Shown in pieces: positions 20,577 to 36,100 of a DNA stretch of 64,000 nt (position 1 is its first letter; each line of letters opens with the position of its first letter). The position numbers were made by a program, and so were the translations under genes. The stretch is taken from the NCBI GenBank assembly GCA_959347315.1, contig OY365806.1:51822068-51886067 (forward strand), in the 5' to 3' direction. The DNA is from Bimastos eiseni. Taxonomy: Eukaryota > Annelida > Clitellata > Crassiclitellata > Lumbricidae. Under the pieces are notes generated by a model. The model saw only the letters and a program-made list of their open reading frames with translations, was not told the DNA's origin and searched no databases.

Positions 20577-23500
20577 GTCAGACATCAGCTCTGGAAAATT
20601 TGCTTGTGTTTATTTCCTTTCAAAAACCACAAGTCCACCAGTTCAACCCAATCAATAAAGTAGAGTGTTTGAAGATGGTCATCAAAACTACTGGAGCTGA
20701 ATGACAATTTCACCAACGATGGCTGCTCAAATGCAATAACTGAATCTAAGATTCTTAAAGCTCCCTCTCATGTTATTAACTTATTATTGAGGCTTCATAT
20801 GAATAATTTTTTAATGTTTGGTCAAGGAACATGTTGGAAGTCAATGCAACATTTAATTCAAGAATATTTTAAGTAATTTGTGATTGACTATATGCACAAT
20901 AGAAACCAAAATACTTATCTCAATATTTTTTAGCATCCTGCAATATTACTTCATAAGAAGGTCATCTTAGAGGTGCTACATAAATGATCAGTTACAGGAA
21001 AATGACCCCCTGCTTCACAATACCTCTCTAATTAATTAATTTTTAGTGCATAACGCCCAAGATGAGTTTTGACAGTCAAAGAAGAAACTTCCTCACAAAT
21101 GCATGCAATGCATTTAGTATGAGACCCTAGTAGAACTGGAAACACTGATGAACCAAAGTTGTTCAGCAAACCATAAATGTGGAATACAATACTAAACGCA
21201 TAGAAAACATAACAAGACAGTCAGCTCTCAATCAAAGCTTAGCACATTTATGTATCAGCTCACTAAACCAAGGACAAACAAGGTTTCAACAGTGAAAATA
21301 AATTGCATTGGGAAAATGCTGGAAATTTTATTTACATAGCAAAGTTCAGAAGGAAGACCTCTTTCAAGACTCTGTCAACAATAATAAAAATAAACGTTTT
21401 TGTCTGAAGAGAAATGGGACATGCAATACAATAAGAGACTCGGAATTTCTTTCAGGTATGTGCATCAATATGTTAATGACACATATATATGTTAATATAT
21501 GTTAATATATATGTCATATATATCATATATATGTCAATATGTTAATGACACATATATTCCAGCACAAACCCCTACTAGGTCGGAAGTCCATGTCTTAGCA
21601 AACGGGGAAACAGCCAGAACAACAAACTAACATCCACTAAACAAATGCATTAAACTTAAACAATAAAGAAACCAAATGGCACCTCAAACACAGAACATCT
21701 CATCTTCATACAGTAGACTCATGACATCTGAGGTATTGGGCTCTACAGTAATACAGGGAAGCAAATAACGATGCAATACCTGTCATTTTTAAGTTTTAAC
21801 ATTAACAGATTCTCACAAATCAATAAAAGCAAGCAAGCTCCATGTTGCTTGATTCTATTGTTACAATCAGTTGATTCTATTGCCAATGTCTCCTCATGTT
21901 TCAGTACCTTCAAATGAAAAAAGGCTGAAGAAAAATCCAAATCAAAGTGAAATATTAACATTCACACTTCACGTGATTGGATTGTGACATACACCAATTC
22001 GTGTGTCACAATCCAAGGATTCTATTTCCTGTAGATATTTTGCAGATACAGATAAACAGTTTCGTAGATCTCTTAATTCAATATATAGCAATATTTATGA
22101 TATTCCAAGATGTGCAGCTTTCAAAATCCTAAAGTTCTCTTGAATACCAATAAAATGTCTCTAGACAACAGTAAATCTACTACATAACTACCAAAGAATT
22201 TTGTCAAGTGTGAATGAACATCTACTGCACAAAACTGTACAACAACAGTACTGGATTAACAACTAGAAATCTAAACTGATGTACAGATGCACGGACATCA
22301 ACTCACAAAGATCCAATTAAACTAATGCTTTCCTATACCATTTTTCTTTCTATCAGCGATTGTCTATATATTTTAAGTCTGGGTACCTAGCTACCCATCA
22401 CTTCATCACTGGATAAGTAATGTCATCCTCTGATGCATGCATTTAAGTTGAGAACACTAATCAATGTTTGTTAGCAAAGGCAAAATCACCTGTATACTAT
22501 TTAGATAAATTTCTAGTGATAAAATTCAGTTAAAGTATAAAATGTTGCTCCATTTAAAGATATGCAACACTAAGTTAGAGCTTATCTGACATATTATGCT
22601 GCCATTTTACTATTAGTAATAGTCCAACAAAGTTCATAATGAAGATACCAAATAGAGAAAGTTATCAAGTATAATTCCAAATCAAAGAAGTAGGTTAATA
22701 AAGCTTAGTTTATATATATAATTTATGAGTTTAATTAAAATAGAGCACTCCAAATAAATAACAAATCATCCGACTTTTGCACCATTGCAGCAAAACTGTA
22801 TCAAGTATACCAATATAAACTACGTGCAATTATGTAGCATAATGGTGACTGCCCTCAAAGTCTTGCATCAGCATGGCTGCTCCAAGCAGGTCCACATACA
22901 ATCGCTGTGAATGTTCCAGAATAGACCAGATACTGCCTTGTTATCTGCCATTGGCTGTTTATGTTAATTTTTTTATTCTTGGCTTGTGACTGAACTTGCC
23001 TTGAAATTTTTGCATGTGTCATGACCTTGACTTGTAGTGACCATTAAACGATAACTTGAGCAAAAATCACTATGGTGCTATAGAAGTTAGTATCACGAAG
23101 AAAAATGGAGGTATCCATGACATCTTCATCCTGAGCAATTCAATCAAGTTCCTTGATGATTGCAAATAAATTTGTAGAAGTTAATGCCTAGTTACATGTG
23201 CTTAATAAAACCTTTAAACCATATTTGAGCAATGGAATCAATTGCAAAGACTACCATGGAAATCTGATTGAAGTCCCACTGATACCACATCAATAACGGC
23301 TAGCGTAAGGATACTTTTCGTGCAGGAATTCCTTTGAAAATCTGATTACTGAAATGCTGATTATGTAGGAGAACATAAAAGTCTGCAAAACAATGCAAGA
23401 GAGCCTTGACCTCAACTGAACTATCCATTGATCATGTCAGATACAACTGGTGAGGTGTTGTATCTGGTACACATCCTTATTCATTGTTACACAGTACAGT

Positions 23501-24199
23501 GACAGTCTAATAAGAAGTTGAAGTGTTGTGCCAACCTGTAACAATAAATAAAACTACAGAAAATGTCTCAAAGATTCCTTCATTGGAATCAGCCATCATA
23601 AGGAATTAAGCATACACTGTTCTACTAATTATGGTCAAAATCGACATCAGAAACAGAAAGTACTATAAATATAAATATTTCCAGTTCTATTAACATTAAC
23701 ATACTGAAATTTCAGAAACATTTTCTGTCAAATATTACAAACCTTTTCATTTTTGTCAATGCTTTTGTATAATAAACCTGTCATTAATAAAACCATTTGT
23801 CAAAATAATTAGGAATTCCACAACAGAGCCAAATTATATCGAAAAGTGCAAACACCAAAAACCTACGTGCTTTAGCAAAGAACCTGAATTTCAAACATGA
23901 TCTAGTGTTCAAACTTCAGGAAAAACGAAACGAAAACATTCAAAAACCTTGATACTCACTAGACAATTGGTTTGTGATACTCAAAATTGAAGAGGTCACC
24001 AATCCAAAAAGATGGTGAATGAACAAAATAAGCTTAATTCTAGTCATGTAGCCACCAAAATGAATAAGAGAATCAGTCAAAATGTCCAGTTCCATGTGAC
24101 TAAACGTAAGTGCAAAACAAAGAGGCTAGCTGTATAATAAATAAACATCACCAATCAACAGTAAGATTTCTAACAAGGTGAAATAATCACACACTTTCA
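20577..24199. other. no gene recognised; AT-rich repeats and a hairpin
   Basis: Only short open frames without motifs. It contains an AT-rich array built on atatatgttaat (about 21,456-21,556) and a 13-bp perfect stem TTGGATTGTGACA / TGTCACAATCCAA with a 14-base loop (21,977-22,016). Confidence 0.5.
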
Positions 24200-24245
24200 T
24201 TCATTCATTACCAAAATTTATATAGTGCCTTCAAGATTACTATTT
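24200..24245 (-). repeat. SINE/LINE 3' tail
   Basis: Minus strand CTTGAAGGCACTATATAAAT followed by a GAAT-like tail, as at 3,464 and 37,306. The body (24,246 upward) includes an 80-codon plus-strand open frame with no recognised similarity. Confidence 0.45.
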
Positions 24246-26429
24246 GGTAGCACATCCAATATCAACCAATATCTATGAAAGGCATAGTTTCAAGAAGAGT
24301 ATGAAGTGTCATAGTGGATACTGGGGACCAAGTGCAATCTTGTTTCACCGAGAAGGCATGATTTTACATAGAAGTTGTGCTGGCAAATGTTACGATGAGC
24401 ACGCCTTGCTCTGTTCAGCGGAAACCAAATACACTCAAGTCATGAAATTAATCAGGGAATGCCAGAGCAAAGCAAAGATATGATGAGATCTGCAGCTAGA
24501 TGGGGAGCTAATGCAGCACATCCAGCATATGACTGAAGATGTGGCCAAATTTCTGAATGCACCAGACAAAACGTTTGGCAGAATGCAGGACACATCCACG
24601 CACCCCAATCATCCAGCTGGGAGGCCAACATAGAATGAGCAGAAGTGACCTAATCGGGCTGTGAAGAAGAAGCAGCTGGAGTAAGTGAACGAGCAAAAGT
24701 GCTGAGCCGATGCAACTGGTAGTATGAATCATGGCAGAGACATTTATGTAGCAATCCTACAAGAAACCAAGTGAAGATGACAAGTTACACACAAGTTGCA
24801 GTATTACCCCATTACAATCCACAACGTGAACCGAGCTGAAAATTAAACTGCTTAAAAATTCACTGTCAAATAAGCATCTGTCTCATGAAGGGCTATCCCA
24901 AGAATGGTACATTTTTTGGTGCATATCAGATTTAATTGAAGCAGATAATCACTTACCTAAAAATTATTGGCCAAGAAGAAATGTTGCAAATGAACCACTA
25001 ATCATTGTATTGAGGCAGTTGCTGAGGAGGCTCCCAACTGCCCCACTAGAAATATGAACAGGATAGTATCAAACTTCGTAGATCAAAACGACGGCTAAAG
25101 ATCCATGTAATAGGCTATTGGAAAGGAGTATTGGAACAAAACCATTTTGTGGGCAGACACTAAAGGATGCCTATGTTGTGCAGCAGATATTCTCCCTAAC
25201 AGTCATACTTACAGATAAGAGAGAAATTCTCAAACACTGATAGCCCATCTTCCAGTTACAGAGCATTTTCATGTTGATGCCATATTAGCTGGTACTAAAT
25301 AAAATAATTTCTAATGCAGCAATTGGAATCAATTGCACAAAATTAGAGCAGATGAAAAATCTATGCAATGTCTAAACACAAGTCAAATCCAAAATCTAGG
25401 AAAACTAAGACAAAAAATCATTGACTATTGTCAATTAAACATTTAAATTAGAATATCGACAGCAGTTGCTTCACATGTACTATGTCAAAATACTGTTTAA
25501 ATAGCTTAAGCTACAAACATTTCTGAATACTATTGAAAGCCAATTGTCCTCAGCAGTTAGTCAATAAAAAAACTCCTGAGAAATAAGGACTGATCAAGAA
25601 AAAGCTGCCTTCACATACCTTCCAAGAAAAATAAAGTGTGTAACTAAAGAGCAAAATCCATACGGTACCAGCATAGAAGTCTACGCAAATTGCCAGACAC
25701 ATACATTTATATACATTATATACATGCATGCATACATGCATGCATGCATGAATGCCTACATAGAAGGTGCTTTTTTTCTTTATCAGAACATGCAAGTATT
25801 CTTTGCAAAATAAATGCAAAGTCACACCACAAACTCGAATTTATGGACAGTTTTTCCAAAAGCAATACTCCACAATGGACTACACAATTTTTTGCACAAA
25901 ATCAATGCTAAGCCAAGCAGTCTCTTGTATTTTTTCTCAAAATCTTCATAGAATTCAATCAGAGTTTGATGTACATTGGACAGTGCACAATAAAACCTTA
26001 ATGAAGATGACCTTCACGTACGACATCAACAACAAGTGACAAGATTGTTGATACCCAGCATCAATAGTAGGTATTTGAATTCGCTAGTTCTATCAAGAAC
26101 ATCCTTCAAATCTAGCAATGCCATGGATGCAGACAAATGAACCAGAGCCATATATTATCACCATCTGTCATTTCTAAGGTTACAAACCAATAAATGCTTC
26201 TAGTATTCTGGTTATTTAAGTTTGAATTTTATGTACATGCAACATAAGTTTCCAAACACTAAATTCCTTCCACTCTAGTATGAGAATAGAACCAGCAACT
26301 TTCACATCAGAAATTGTACAGAATGAAATTTATATAAATTAAATCAGTGAACACAGCTCACTAAAAATCTGGATTAATCTTCCAAAAATTAATTTAACAA
26401 TAGGGTTAGAATTGGCAGGCATCACAAGT
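24246..26429. other. 3' flank of MARF1, no gene recognised
   Basis: No coding exon recognised. A palindromic ATGC/ATAC microsatellite lies at about 25,715-25,756. The MARF1 3' UTR should occupy the right end of this stretch (minus strand, below 26,430). A confident polyadenylation signal was not picked out. Confidence 0.45.
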
Positions 26430-27157
26430 TCATGAACATGAAGCTGAGTCAGAAGAATTCGGAGATATGTCGAATCGAGCTGCAATTCGCGACCGCCTGG
26501 TTGATTCAGGCCTTCGAACCATCTCAGAATTTGGCACTGTGAACGATTTGCTGCAGCTTGTGGACTCAAAGGAAGGTGTAGGTGTCATGTCACTTGGTGA
26601 TTGTGTACCACAGGATGAAAAACGTAGGGAAAAGGGAGAGCTCTGTTCGGCAATATTGCTACAACTGGTGATTGCAACTGCCTGCATTTGGTTGGGCAAT
26701 TCTGACAGAGTCTTTGCTTCAGCTGAAACTGCAGCATAGTAGTCACCCTTAGGTTTCCCACATTCAGACTCTCTGATATCAGTGCAAATTGCCTTGTTAT
26801 CTGAAGGATAAGTAGACATCTCCAAATCCTGCAGGTCTTCTGACTGAGAGAAAACCTCCTCACCAGTGACAGTACAAACACTGTTCAGACTACTCCTCTC
26901 AACATCATTGCAATCCTTGGATTTTCCGCTATCAGCAATGTTCGATGACAGCAGAATAATTTCTTTTCGCAGCAAAGAAATTGTTGTTGACTGCTTGGCA
27001 ACACTTTCAGGTGACTTGCCCCTGGCAATCTGTTCTTCACCATGTCCCGCCGGAAGTAGTTGGGCGGCAAATGCTAGAAGTTCAGAAACTGGTGTCTGAC
27101 AAAGTGGAGTGCATAGACCATACTTTTCTTCCTCAGTCAGCATAAGAAAGTCCTGGC
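26430..27157 (-). CDS. MARF1: MARF1 exon o: C-terminal exon
   Basis: [20 protein letters not shown], then [20 protein letters not shown], then a long Ser/Glu-rich disordered tail ending [11 protein letters not shown] at 26,430. The Leu-rich segment may be the conserved C-terminal motif of the family. Acceptor ATGCAG. Confidence 0.8.
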
Positions 27158-30100
27158 CTGCATCATAGGATCAAGAATCAAGTAAATTTCTTACATTCAA
27201 TTGATCTATTAATCAATTCCTCAACTGTTGATTTTAAATAGTGCCACTTCAACAGCAAACTAATTATGGACAGACCCTTTGCAATGACCTAGATGATCCT
27301 AAGTGTCATTGTGAACTGTAAATATCCTTTAGAGGTAAAGCAATGTAGAGAAAACTGGAAGTCACCAGTGGCAGGCAAATGTAGCTCACCCAATCAACAA
27401 CTTCCCAATCACAGTTGACAGATAACATCATATTTAGTATTTTTCTTGAACAAGTTGCATTGACAGTATGGGCCATGTAGTGATGTAAGTGATGTAAGTG
27501 GTTGTGCACGCAGCACACGATGACGCTGCCATCGAGTATTCCTTTATCGGAGCATGACTTACATATGTCCATCAACCCAGTGCTTTAATGCTCAGAAGTA
27601 CACCAACATGCCCTTGAAACGTTATACTGATCGTTATTCGTGGCAGTAGTCATGTAGTATATTTGTACTGCTATAGCTGTGATTTCAAAGTTGTAATTAG
27701 TAAGTGTTATTGTACCAGCATTTGTGACAATGTGTGACGAGAGGGAGGGGTTCGACGAAATGTGACGTCACATTGTCACATCAAACTGCACAACTTTATT
27801 AAAAATTTTACTCAATTAAACAAGTTTCACATAACTAACAGTTACCACAATTTAACAACACTAATTACGATTATTGTTTGTCTAATTTTTTTATTGCTTG
27901 CTTTATACTCTGCATCAATTTTGGGGTTTTGGAAGTGAGACAGCCATTCTGTAACAAACACGAAGGAATCAATTATACCACCCAAACGCACAGGATACAA
28001 GAGAGTCGCTGAAACGAAGAAAATGATGAGTGTGTGGATTGGATATTGTTTTTTCCATGAAGGAGCATTTTGCTTTGCCATGGGAGAATGGAGAGGCACA
28101 AAGTTTGAATTTTTTTCGAGTTATTGTCATTACACATTTTTTTAAATAATTGTAATGATTCTGCCAGAGCCTTTCACCTAGAGGAGTGCATAAGATTGCA
28201 ATAATTATACTTTCTCCATTACTCTTTGTTTTACTATTATGGCTTCGAATATTTTTATAGCTATAATTACTTTTCTTTATAATCATATCAAAATAATTAT
28301 AATAATAACAAATTATTTCCATGTACCATCTCCATTTTAACAAAATAAACATTATATTTATAGACCAAATGTGAGGCCAAGGGGTCAAAACCCATAACCT
28401 GTCGTTTTTGATTTTTTTAATCATTTTCTGCAATGCATCTGCTTCAAAATACTTTTATAAAATAGAAATATATTTTATTTAATTACGTTATATTCGTTTT
28501 GCTGTTTTATTAGTATAATCCTAACAACTGAGAAAATCAAAGTAAAAGTTTCAGAATATTCCAGTCACCAAAGATCTTTGCAATCATTACTTTATTACTC
28601 TGCTGGGCAATAAACGGCTATTTTATGTATGAAATAAAGCACAAGACATCAAAATCTGTTTGCCACTTTGCAAATTAAGGCAGGTCCACATATGAAATCT
28701 AGGCCATTCACCTCTGAAAACATGCATATTTTAACAATGCACATCTTGACACCACATGCATTAAAAGTACTTTTTCTCCAACTAAATATTTAAATTCAAC
28801 ATTTTTTATTTCAGATATTGAAAACATATTGTTTTGTAAAAATATGCCATAAAACAATTTTCTGTGTTTTTGATCCCTCTTGCCTATTTCAGCCTTTATC
28901 TCAAAATCTAGGAAGCGACAAGCCCTGGCCTCACATATTATTCAGCACTATGTGTCTCAGGCTGAGAGAAAATATAATGCAGGATCGACTGACCAGGATT
29001 GCGGGACATGGTATCGAAGTGCATTAAACTTGACGGAGGCCTCTGAGGTTGTGGGTGAAGTTCTGGAGATGGAACACTAGAAGGAACTGGATCAGAAAGC
29101 AGATCAGTAGCAACAAAATGACCCTGCAACACTGACATCAGTTCTTCGTCATCTCCTGCAAAATGCATCAAAACTCATGCATACACAATTTGCTAAGAAA
29201 AGAAATTTGTTTACACTGCTTTAGTGCTTAAGCAATGAAAAGACAAAGGCCCATTTCTGCGAGAACGGGATGCAAAATTTCATTAATAATAATGTGGGTA
29301 GCTATCTTGTCCCTAGCATCCTCAACAATGAAATGAAGGACTCGTCCCTCACGATCAAAGGCTGAACATTTATATATGCTAGTTTATTGAATTATTTAAA
29401 AACATTTATTTGCAACTATTTGTGTCTAGTATTTGCCAAGGCGAATCCTTCCAAATGATGCATAAAAATTGGATATTCGGGCAAGGCGAGTGTCTGAGGC
29501 AATTTCTGGTTCTCCCTAATGCAGCGTATAATTGCATGTGATCCTTTCATAGTTTACAGTATGGTATTGATCCTACGATGAAGCGACGGGTAACTAGATA
29601 CCCGCTCGGAATGGGCTCATGCACCAGAATCAAAATGTTGACACATTTCTCCTACACTAAACAAAGTAAGGTTAAGAGTTTTCAAATGTTGACAACAGAT
29701 GCAGGTAGAAACCCTGGCCAGCTGTATATGCCATAGCTCCATCAAAATGAAAGCCAAGTAGGAATGAATGGATAAATGAATAACCACTTGTCAGCTAATT
29801 ACCTCGAGTATCGACACATCCCGAGTCGGATGAAGGCGTGTCAGACTTGGTGTCTTTGGTGGAAGACTCACCAAAAGACTTGCTTAGAGATACATTCTGC
29901 AGCTTCTCTGTTAGCATCAAATCAAAGCCACAATTACCTGCTTGCATTCTGAAGTCGTATCATAAAATGAAAAGACTAATCATTGCTCTTGCCAGGCTCT
30001 TCAAAGACAAATTGGAAAGCAACTGCATTTTAGAGCCTGATGTATTTGACACTCAATGCCAGTTAATACTATATCAATAAATTATGGTCCTGTATATGTT

Positions 30101-33100
30101 AGCAAAGGAACCACACTAATAAAAAAGAAAATCATAACAGAAAGCAACCCAAACCTTGGAAATGCTGCATCAGAATGAGTGTACGTCTGCATCCTTTACC
30201 CCTCAAAGCAACAACATGCGGAACTGACTGAAGGAGTGCCACGACTGTTGGGAATCCATACGACGCCGGCGACAGCACCACTCCAAAGCGTTGACTGTAT
30301 GTTGCCTCAAACTGACTCAGCTGGAGATGACTGTTGACTTCAAGCAGCAGCATTCGTATGTCACGAGCAAACATCTGAAGCGCGGTCAGCTTTACAACGG
30401 TCTCACTTTCCGTTACAGAAGAAACCTAATTAACAAAATGAGAGTTTAACTATACCTTACAGCTCAACAACCTGGTTGTTAAAAATCAGAAAACGAAGAG
30501 ATTGGTAAGGAAGAGATAGAGAACATTTGTCAATACAATGCAACAGTTCATCGATGTGCTTTGAAGCATGGCCAACATGCTCTGACCCATCACCTTACTG
30601 GAAAGGGAAAGTTTTCAGTTTACAGCAAAATATTGCCAGAAGACGATCAATTCGTTACCAGTGTTCCCTCTAATTTTCTGAAGGTCGTGCATGCAAGCAA
30701 ATTTTGTGGGCGCAACATTTTACAAATGGTTCTCACTTTTGTGCACAGGTCCCAGCTGAATGTGATAGATAGTTAAAATAAGACCATATCTAAGCCAATG
30801 GTGGTTAAGTTCTTATATCCTAAGTAAAAAGTAAATTTTAAAACAATTTATAATTTGTAAACTTATTATGTGATATATTTCTAAATTCTTATCAACATTA
30901 TTTGCACATAGGCCTAATCGCTTTCATAAACCTCTGAGAGTTTTGTATGCCTTATTAATGACTAGCTGTCAACTCGAGAAGAATCACGAGTTGGATAGTA
31001 TTTTAGCTCACGATTCAACTGCAACTGTTAGTTCTAGCTGTAAACTCGTGAATAATCACGGTCATCAAGGCCGTACCGAGCACCCTGTTCCTATCATCAA
31101 TCTGGTGCCCCCACATTTTGAAAATAGTGTATTTTATGGAATAATAAGTTATTTCAACCTGAAATTTGCAGCCTTTCCCCATTTGCACCCTGGGCCATGG
31201 CCCCGCTGGCCCCCTCAGTACGGTCCTGCGGGTCATACTTGATTTTAACGTTGCTATTGTAGTTGTGAAGACATTTTGACGCAGAGCTAAAATAGGCTTA
31301 CACATTAATTAAATGGAACAGTCGACGAACTGTGCGTCGCCTATTGTAACATAGCAAGTTCGAAGCGGTCAATACTAAAATACGCAAAAAAAACACATTA
31401 CCCATTAAGTTTCCATTATGTTTGAATAATTGCAAATATACTTACATATACGCAAGTAAAAAAGTTTTGAAACGCTAGTCAAACGTTTGTTTACAGTGAC
31501 TTTTGCAAAAATCGAGGTCAACTTCTGTCCAATCACGCGCCTTTGTGTGGCAACATGTAGGTCAACTTCTAATATTTCTGTCAACTTCTGTCCAATCATT
31601 CGTCTTAGATTCAACTTCTGTCCAATCACGCGCCTTAGAAGTGACGGACAAAGCACGTGACTTGGGTAATTATATAGATAGATGAAATGAAGTGTTCTAA
31701 AACAGCTGCAGATGAGAGGCCCAGGTAAATTATAAGTTCATGCTTTAGAGTCTTATAATTATAAAAACTAAATCATTGACAAACTGACAATGACAATCTG
31801 TACATTCATTGTTTTTCTCTATGATCTTTGGAATTTGCCCACTCAAAATAAACCTTGTCTAGACTTACTACTCTGCCACCTAGAATGTAACTTTTAATTA
31901 GCATGAACATTTGTAGATGAAATTCTTCTACACGGTTAAAACATGCGTAGTTAAATTTTAAGATTATTAATTAAACTGAACCCTGTTCAAAGTCAACACT
32001 TGAAGCTAAAAAAGTTCATGCAACATCCATCAGCTTTTGAAATATCTTGAAATTTTCACTCTGAAATGCAAATATATCTGGATAATTAGAGATCATTGTA
32101 CTTTTAATCCTCTCAGCTACAACAAACTTATACGTTGTTGTACTGTTGAGTAATAGCACCAATGTCATCGTTTCCCAGAAGATCCGATTTTTTTATTTTG
32201 AGGAGAGACTCTTTTGTTTAACACCAAAATTAAAATTGGCCTACATTGTGCTTCACAATCAAAAGTTGATTAGGTCTGATCTTGAACTTCATTTTCTTGA
32301 ACTTCATTTTCGGGTAATTTCTTTTCATTGCACTCGGTGTATCAGTTTCTACTATTTCATTAAGCCATTCGTTGTTGAATGACGCCGAACATTTTTCCAT
32401 TTCAGAATGTCAGATAGAGACATTTTTAGATGGTTGATTTAAAATCCTTCATTACTACTGTTAAACACCCTACATTTCTCAATTATTACAAAAGAAATGA
32501 GCAAAAACTGACTTCAACTAACAGAGCAGCAGATGACATTATTTTAGTCATTATTTTAGCGGAAAGTTTATCGATGGCACCTCTGAGTCTTGAAGAGGAG
32601 CTATATCAAGTATTTTTGACTGATTGATTGATATTAGCTGAGCTAATATGTTACATATTAGCTGAGCTAATAAGTAAAAAATTATATGGGCATCCTGGCC
32701 GTGCAAGAGCAACAAAAACAACATGAGCCGATGAACCTCAGTCCCCTAAAAACCTGGCAATAGCATCCCGGCTATACGCGCTAAAGAATAAGCTAAAACG
32801 TGTTTTAGAGTAGATAATCGTGCGTCATATTGTAATTAGCTTTCAATTTATTTGCAATTTTCTATTCTGACCAGCTAACTATTGGTTTAGAGTTCACCTT
32901 AATAATATTTGTTTTTCCAGGAAAAAAATTTGTATGCGCACACTAAATTCTTATGTGCGCTGGCTCCACAACTCGTGTGCGCACACATGCGCACAGCTTA
33001 GAGGAAACGCTATTCACCAATGGGCTATTTCTGCACTCACCTCAATCAGGCCATGCAATTCAAACAGCAAATTCACATCTAATTTGTTGCTAAACAGCTG

Positions 33101-36100
33101 CTCATATCGTTCAACAAGGGACTTGACTGTGATGTTGCCTTCAGTCAGGTCCATGAGAATCAAGAGAACGTTACGGGCCAACATCTGAATCCGAGAATGG
33201 TCGACCAGACAAATGAATGTCAATCCATCACCAATTGACACCTAGAACACCCACAACAATGTAATACAGAAAACTCACAAGCAACGAAACTAACAAGCAC
33301 AGGTAAGTTGCATTGTCAGAGAGACAAGATAATTCAGCTTCCCCAGCTGCAGCAGTCAAGCAAAATTATGAGAAATTTGATTCATCATAAATACTAGCTA
33401 AAAATGTGAGACATTCTTAAAAGTTCGTAATTATATTGTTTTTAGCATCTTCAAAGTTCCTCTAACAAGGTCAACCGTTCAGAATAATCCATAGTGTGTT
33501 AGGCCCCGCGAGAGGATGCAGGTTTTTAGAGATTTGAAAGTAGAATAGAGACGACTACTAGATAGAATTGTGGAGCAAACAGAAGGAGAAAGTGCATTCC
33601 AAATTGAACAAATGATCAAGACTTAGTGGCCAAAGTATTACATCAACCAGATATTTTGTGACAAGACCCTGCTAAGATTGAAGACTAGGATAAGAATCTT
33701 AAATTGCATGTGAGCATGGAGAGGGAGCCAATGAAGTTCATCAAACATAATGAGAAGGTAATTGCAGTAGTCAATTGGAGAACATTATACAGTATGAACT
33801 AAAGTAGCGACGGTGGAGGAGGAGACAGAAAGACGAATGACCCCCAAGATGCCTTGAATAAAAACAGGAGGAGTGTGAGAGATAAGACATGTGCCTCAAA
33901 TAGGCAAGTAAAAGTAAATGGTCAAGGGCAACACTTGACAAAATAGAGCAGAGTGGCAACTTTTCAGAGGAGAACAAAATCAATTTTCTGAAGTTGCTAA
34001 AGAGTACCAACCCTTATAAATTCAGTTCTAGAAGCATTAACCCATTCCCGCCAGATCGGGTGCATAGGAACCAAATAAAGGCATTGAAACGGACTAGAAA
34101 CTATTTATAATATCAATTTGTCAATATATCACATCCTGTAAATTTCTCGCAGTTCAGAGTCAACTTTGATGACAAAAAGTTAGATATTGCTGTGGAAAAC
34201 TAAGTTTGAAGTGATGGGGGGTTCATTTATCCCGAGCTCTATCGCCTTAGAGCACACATTCTATTATTTTGCGCCTAACTTAGAGCATAAGCTTCACTAT
34301 TTTAGGACCCACGATATACTATATCGGGCCTAGTTGAGAGCAAACATTTCATTATTTTGGGCCTAAATTACCAAAATTTGCTGCTTAAACAGTACTGTTA
34401 ATGCACAAAAGTTATGTTCAAACACATCAATTTATATGCAGGTCACAGACTATACTCCTTTTCATCAAGCAAAATTTAGGAATCGACTTGTACCTGAGGA
34501 TGACTTGTAGGCAAGCATATGGGGTACTCTAAAACAAACCTTGGCAACAGCAGGAATCTTTTTGACTAGACAGGCAATTGACTTAACGTCAAAGTCGTCA
34601 AGATGAAGCGTGTGGCCAAACAGCTTCATGTAGGCTGCATGAAAATCAGAAACCAAAATCCGATTTTGAGGGCAAGATCGAAGCAGAGTTGTCACCTGAT
34701 CCTCCAAAACATGCAACAGCTCCTCCTCCGTCAAACTTAGAACCTTCTCGTCCTGCTCATCAAGTACCTAGGCATGAAAATTTTAAATTAGATTAATTAG
34801 CAACAAAGAACTGAATGCAAACCAAGAAACACAAATAATATAATGATAGAATGTTATTCTGAGAGGGCCAAGCTTTACCAAAGTTTACCAATATCACTTT
34901 AGATCAACACAAACTGAACCGACTCATTTTATGCTGTCCCCACACGTCTGCTCAGCAGAACAGCACGGTCATCATGCATGAACAAATTCTTCAAGTAACA
35001 CATACTTCAATAACAACTACATAAATGCTCTTATACATGATAGATCAAGCATGACTGTAACCACATAACTCTACACATTATATTATAATACATGTATGTC
35101 ATTGTATGATGGACAATATGAATTAGAATTCAATATAGCTTGTACCAACATAGAACAATAACCAGGCAACAGGAGACGAACTGTCAATCTTTTCACCATG
35201 CTCAAGAGTGACTGGCCTCAGCTGTCAGCCCCCATTGATGATTGGCCAGAGGCTAGTTGGTCAATGCTAGCTGCTCTCTGATTGGTCATCTTAACTGCAA
35301 TGCATTCGTAGCATATTTAAAGCCCTGCTCTATGTAACGGATGCTGGCTTGACTCTCGCTTGAAAGCTGGCACGAACAAAAACTTTAAATATACATTTGT
35401 CAGCCTTGGCTTTGCCCTATCAGCGAAAATCTACCTTGCAGAAACCGATCTTCGTACACTAAACTAGGATACATGGACGTTGTGAACTGAGTATTATCAT
35501 TACCATTTGTCGTTAGTAAAATGTATCGTCATGTATTAGTTTAGCTACTATAATATATATATATATATATGTATGTATCATGTTTGTCATAGAATAAAGC
35601 ATGCAGTATAGTTCCCCAAGCTTCTAACTTACATTCTTATCAAGAGGTGGTAGATTGTACAGCACAGCCAGATCATATGACTACACTATGCACTACAATT
35701 GTCCTGGGTGAACATGCCTAGTTCAGAGTGCACATTTGCCATTGGCTATATCTCCGTCTCAATGGATTGATCTTCTGGATTTTACCCAATTACAGAGTGC
35801 CATCAGTGGATGCCTCATGAATAAGGCACCAGTATTATAGAATTTAATAACTAATAATTATAATAATTCAATTATGTTTTTTTTACTGACATTCATACAA
35901 ATTAAATTATGGATCAACTTGTTTATGGGTTGACTTGTAGGCAAGCATGTACATGAGACACTATCAAAAGCAGGAGGATGTCACACAACACAATTTTGAG
36001 AAAACAGCCAAAAATGACATGCTGGATCAACAACGTGTGTTTCGAGTTTTAATCACGTTTTGAGCAACAAAGTTATGACTTTATCGAAAAAAAAATTTGC

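Noticed and set aside
24244..24483. 79-codon plus-strand frame with several Cys and His
   Set aside because: No recognisable family, no splice or start context, and it adjoins a retroposon tail.
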